A stretch of 64,000 nt of DNA from Rhizobium sp. Pop5 (GTDB lineage: Bacteria; Pseudomonadota; Alphaproteobacteria; Rhizobiales; Rhizobiaceae): the NCBI RefSeq assembly GCF_024721175.1, contig NZ_CP099402.1:868001-932000 (forward strand), given 5' to 3'. The notes beneath the pieces were generated by a model. It was not told where the DNA came from and made no database searches. It saw only the letters and a program-made list of their open reading frames with translations. Positions 61,007 to 64,000 of the stretch are shown in pieces (the stretch's first letter is position 1; every line of letters starts with the position of its first letter). A program made the position numbers and the translations under genes.

Positions 61007-64000
61007 CTACTCGAATGAATGGGGGGTTGAAATATGCCGCCGCGCTCTCGCAATGGCTTCGTCAAGCCGTGCACGGGAAACAGCGGCAAGACGCTCGACA
61101 CCAAGCAGCCGAGCCAGATCTCGCGCCGGATCTAATTGGTCCAGTAAGTCGGGATTATCGAGTACCACAAAAGCGAGTTCAGCAAGCGGGATATCGGCGA
61201 TCGATCTGCGTGCATCTTCGCTGGCTGGTTGCCGGTATGGAATAATTTCGGAAACGGCTCCCGCCTTCCAGACAAATTCGCCGCTCGATTCCTTGGTCGT
61301 GTGGAGACCGCGGAGATGAAGGTCGATCCTCTCTCGGATCTGTCCACCGGTACGCAACCAGCCGTGCGCCCGAGAAATCCGCTGGGCTAGTATGTCTGTG
61401 CGTACCGGGCTTTCGGTTTCGATGACCACTTCGATCATGCCTCGCAGGGTATCTCTATAACCGAATTCGAAGAACTGATCGGGATCGGCTCGGAAGCTGG
61501 ACAGATCAGTGACACGATATCGCAGCCCATCCAATGCTTCGTCGCCGACCGAGGCGACAGGTGGTTGCGTTTCAACAGATTCAGACATGCTTGATGAGGG
61601 CGGCGTTTCCACAGAGACGAGTTCGGTCTCAACGATCGCTGGAGGCGAGATAGCCGGCTCGACAGGAGGGGCGGCTTCGTCGTCATGAATTTCGTCAATC
61701 CCCTCCACCTCGTGCCCCATGTTCCAACGGGTGGCAGTGTGCTCCGTTTCCGTGGCACGGCGCGCCCTGCTCTCCACCAGCAGTGCTTCGAGGCTGGCAT
61801 GAAGTCGCTCGGCGCAGCCTGCTGCATCGAACCACCAATCGGTCGACCAGACACGCAATATGTTCCACCCAAGGCCTCTCAACACCTGTTCACGGACCTT
61901 GTCGCGGTCTCTGGCGGTGGCCGATCCATGATAGGTCGCGCCATCGCACTCCACGCCCGCCAGATAGCTACCAGCCAGATCCGGATGGCGGATGCCGAAA
62001 TCGATCCGAAATCCGGAAATCCCAACCTGCGGCACGACTCGCCAGCCGCGGCGCTCCAATTGCGCAGCGACGGCCTCCTCGAACGGGGAGTCGAAACCGC
62101 CGACAGAGCCGATATCCTGGGCCGGCAGGGCGATCGCGCCACGCTCAGCGTAGTCGAGGAATGTCTTCAGATGTTGTACGGCGAGTGCCTTTGTGCGGGT
62201 CGGGTCGATCTGGTCAGCCGTGAAACCCGAGAAGACGATGAGTTCCTGCCGCGCACGTGTCACAGCAACATTGAGGCGGCGCTCGCCACCGTCCCGGTTG
62301 AGCGCCCCGAAATCCATCGTGAGCTTGCCAGCGGCGTCCTTCCAGAACGTGATCGAAAACAGGATGACGTCTCGCTCGTCACCCTGGACGTTCTCCAGGT
62401 TCTTGACGATCGTGGGCTCGACCCGTTCCTCGACAAAGAACCACTCCAGCTCCGGATCATCTCGGCGCGCGGCATCGAGGAGATCGAGGATCAGCGACTG
62501 CTGCTGCGCGTTGAAGGTGATAACCCCAAGCGTCGGGCGATCTTTTTCAGGCAATTTCAACCCCGCCTTCATTTGGGAAACGGCTTCTTTTGCGACTGCC
62601 TCTGCTTCGATCCGGTTGGTTCTGCTCTTCCCACGGTCGTAGATGCCGTTGGGTACCTTGCGCAGATGCACGGCGCGGTCTTCGACGGCGGGCGACGGGA
62701 ACGTTACCAGACGGTTCTGGTAGTAGTGATGGTTTGAGAAAGCGATCAGGGACTCGCTTCGGCTGCGATAATGCCATCGCAAATCGCGGACTGGAATGCC
62801 AGCTGCCTTCACCTCGTCAAGAATGCTCTCCAGATCCTTCTCATGGTCGGCGACGTCCTCCTCGTCCTCGTTGCGTCCGAAGAAGTTCGTCGGCGGCAAC
62901 TGCTTCGGATCCCCGACGATAATCGTCTGGCGCGCTCGCGCGATGGCGCCGACAGCATCCCAGGTTGTTATCTGCGACGCCTCATCGAAGATCACAACGT
63001 CAAACAACGCCTGGTTCGGTGGGAGATACTGAGCAATGGAGAGCGGCGACATAAGCATGCAGGGCGCAAGCTTTGAAAAGTTCTGCGGCATCTTGCCGAT
63101 CATGTCTCGTATCGACTGGCTCGGCCGTTGCAACTCCATCTGGTAGCGCAATAGGCCGAGTTCCGAATTACGGGAAACGCTCTGAACGGGCGGCAATCCG
63201 TGGGCAATCACACTGACGACACGTGAGGTAGCGTGTGATCGGACGAGATCATCGATTTCACGAAATTCACGAATTGCGTTTTCGTGCTGGAAACGGCGGA
63301 AATTCCGCAGAACAGGGTCTGCGTCCAGAACCTTCGGAAGCCACCACCTCGCGTAACCGAGGCGAAACGCAGCTCGCGCTTCATCGGGCCGGATCACCCC
63401 AGTCTCAATCTGTTCGACCAGAGAGGACAGGTTCGCGTGCATTGCGCGGCTTCTGATCCGGCGCCAGGCCGACCAATCGCGAAGCAGATGTCGTGCTCCG
63501 ATGAGAGCATCAAGCTTCTCCCTGAGCGTCGCAAGGTCGACCACGTCTTTCTCACCAGAGCGATCCCACCCCGCAATCGTGCTGAAGCGCTGACGCGCTT
63601 CCTTAAAGCCTTCGACTGCGGCAAGAAGCCTGTCTCCCCCTTGCCGGACGCCATCGTTTTCAACCACTGCGTGGAGACATGGTGCGATGATGCGGAGCGC
63701 CGACCGTATCTCCTCCTGATCACGTCCCGGAAGCGGCATGGTGGCACGAAACTCTCGCGCTAGTTCCAAAGTTTGGGCAACCACTCCGACGTCTGTACCC
63801 AGGCCGTGTACCGGCAAGGGTTTTCCGTTCAACAGATTCTGGTCGATCGCCGCCAGGCAATCCTTCATGCGGCGCAATAGTGGAAGGTCCTGCTCCGGTT
63901 CCACGGTACCTTTATCGGCATAGCTTTGCAGCAGCTTTTGAATCTTGCGCTTGCCGAGCATCGCGTTTGGCCAAAACGAAGCGCTCGCCTCTCGCCATTG
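61007..64000 (-). CDS. large helicase-nuclease-DUF3320 protein (Hhe-like), 5' end outside window
   Basis: The reading frame stays open to the right window edge, so the gene is truncated at its 5' end; about 998 residues are visible. They include superfamily 1 helicase motifs: II VVIFDEASQITTW, III IIVGDPKQLPPTNFF, IV LRWHYRSRSESLI, V ENVQGDERDVILFSI and VI LNVAVTRARQELIVFSG. A Vsr/DUF559-like nuclease domain follows: GFDSPFEEAV, SGFRIDFGIRHPD, VECDGATYHGSATARDRD. A DUF3320-type C-terminal domain ends the protein (FEFGYRDTLRGMIEVVIE). Walker A and any DUF4011 domain would lie outside. The order matches the Hhe type of anti-phage protein (DUF4011-helicase-Vsr-DUF3320). Immune function is inferred. 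Confidence 0.88.
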   Translation of the reverse strand, partial: QWREASASFWPNAMLGKRKIQKLLQSYADKGTVEPEQDLPLLRRMKDCLAAIDQNLLNGKPLPVHGLGTDVGVVAQTLELAREFRATMPLPGRDQEEIRSALRIIAPCLHAVVENDGVRQGGDRLLAAVEGFKEARQRFSTIAGWDRSGEKDVVDLATLREKLDALIGARHLLRDWSAWRRIRSRAMHANLSSLVEQIETGVIRPDEARAAFRLGYARWWLPKVLDADPVLRNFRRFQHENAIREFREIDDLVRSHATSRVVSVIAHGLPPVQSVSRNSELGLLRYQMELQRPSQSIRDMIGKMPQNFSKLAPCMLMSPLSIAQYLPPNQALFDVVIFDEASQITTWDAVGAIARARQTIIVGDPKQLPPTNFFGRNEDEEDVADHEKDLESILDEVKAAGIPVRDLRWHYRSRSESLIAFSNHHYYQNRLVTFPSPAVEDRAVHLRKVPNGIYDRGKSRTNRIEAEAVAKEAVSQMKAGLKLPEKDRPTLGVITFNAQQQSLILDLLDAARRDDPELEWFFVEERVEPTIVKNLENVQGDERDVILFSITFWKDAAGKLTMDFGALNRDGGERRLNVAVTRARQELIVFSGFTADQIDPTRTKALAVQHLKTFLDYAERGAIALPAQDIGSVGGFDSPFEEAVAAQLERRGWRVVPQVGISGFRIDFGIRHPDLAGSYLAGVECDGATYHGSATARDRDKVREQVLRGLGWNILRVWSTDWWFDAAGCAERLHASLEALLVESRARRATETEHTATRWNMGHEVEGIDEIHDDEAAPPVEPAISPPAIVETELVSVETPPSSSMSESVETQPPVASVGDEALDGLRYRVTDLSSFRADPDQFFEFGYRDTLRGMIEVVIETESPVRTDILAQRISRAHGWLRTGGQIRERIDLHLRGLHTTKESSGEFVWKAGAVSEIIPYRQPASEDARRSIADIPLAELAFVVLDNPDLLDQLDPARDLARLLGVERLAAVSRARLDEAIARARRHISTPHSFE

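Overview
This window looks like an accessory replicon, probably a large plasmid, of a Rhizobium-type alphaproteobacterium. The signs are the high GC content, a DUF982 protein, branched-chain-amino-acid-type (Liv) ABC importers embedded in catabolic operons, and many LysR, GntR and LacI regulators. No rRNA, tRNA, CRISPR array or replication origin was seen. Most of the content is catabolic. Gene fossils at the block borders suggest assembly by repeated insertion and decay.

Layout. (1) 0.1-4.2 kb: an Asp-nucleophile alpha/beta hydrolase, a frameshifted acetyltransferase, an epoxide hydrolase remnant, a nucleotidyltransferase-HEPN fusion and a DUF982 protein. (2) 4.5-12.4 kb: a leftward glutarate/glutaryl-CoA operon (glutaryl-CoA dehydrogenase, 3-hydroxyacyl-CoA dehydrogenase, ETF-quinone oxidoreductase, CaiB-type CoA-transferase, ETF beta and alpha) with a divergent LysR gene. 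(3) 12.4-30.1 kb, 'module A': six transcription units, each preceded by the same palindrome, consensus YGCTAACGTTNGCR, and one LacI-family gene. The units encode PEP carboxylase, a D-2-hydroxyacid dehydrogenase with an APH-fold kinase, an extradiol-type dioxygenase with a binding protein, dehydrogenase and FMN reductase, a Liv transporter with a cupin and an atypical enolase, a carboxymuconolactone-decarboxylase-like protein, and an FAH-family hydrolase. (4) 30.1-34.5 kb: an etfA fossil, then a three-component P450 system with a divergent LysR gene.

(5) 34.6-51.9 kb, 'module B': a GntR/FCD regulator, a rightward operon (extradiol-type dioxygenase, alpha/beta hydrolase, Ldh2-type dehydrogenase, PntAB transhydrogenase), and a leftward eight-gene operon (dehydrogenase, cupin, binding protein, LivHMGF, MhpA-like monooxygenase) divergent from an FAH-family gene. 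TTTCGAAA-type repeats occur in both divergent promoter regions. Module B repeats the core gene set of module A with paralogues. (6) 52-57 kb: chemotaxis-receptor and transposase fossils, then a LysR gene divergent from a frameshifted CitMHS transporter, a DUF1932-type dehydrogenase and an RraA-family protein. (7) 57.3-64 kb: a tight leftward operon of an SbcC/YhaN-like ATPase, an SbcD/Mre11-like phosphoesterase and a very large helicase-Vsr-like nuclease-DUF3320 protein that runs off the window. This resembles a DNA-repair or anti-phage module.

The most interesting proposals are: the LacI regulon, in which a 2-hydroxyacid dehydrogenase, a small-molecule kinase, an enolase with two altered active-site residues and PEP carboxylase could route an unusual C3 or substituted phospho-acid to oxaloacetate; the paralogous pair of aromatic-type catabolic modules under unrelated regulators; and the SbcCD-plus-helicase/nuclease operon at the right edge. 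All functional assignments come from reading motifs by eye; no database search was run.
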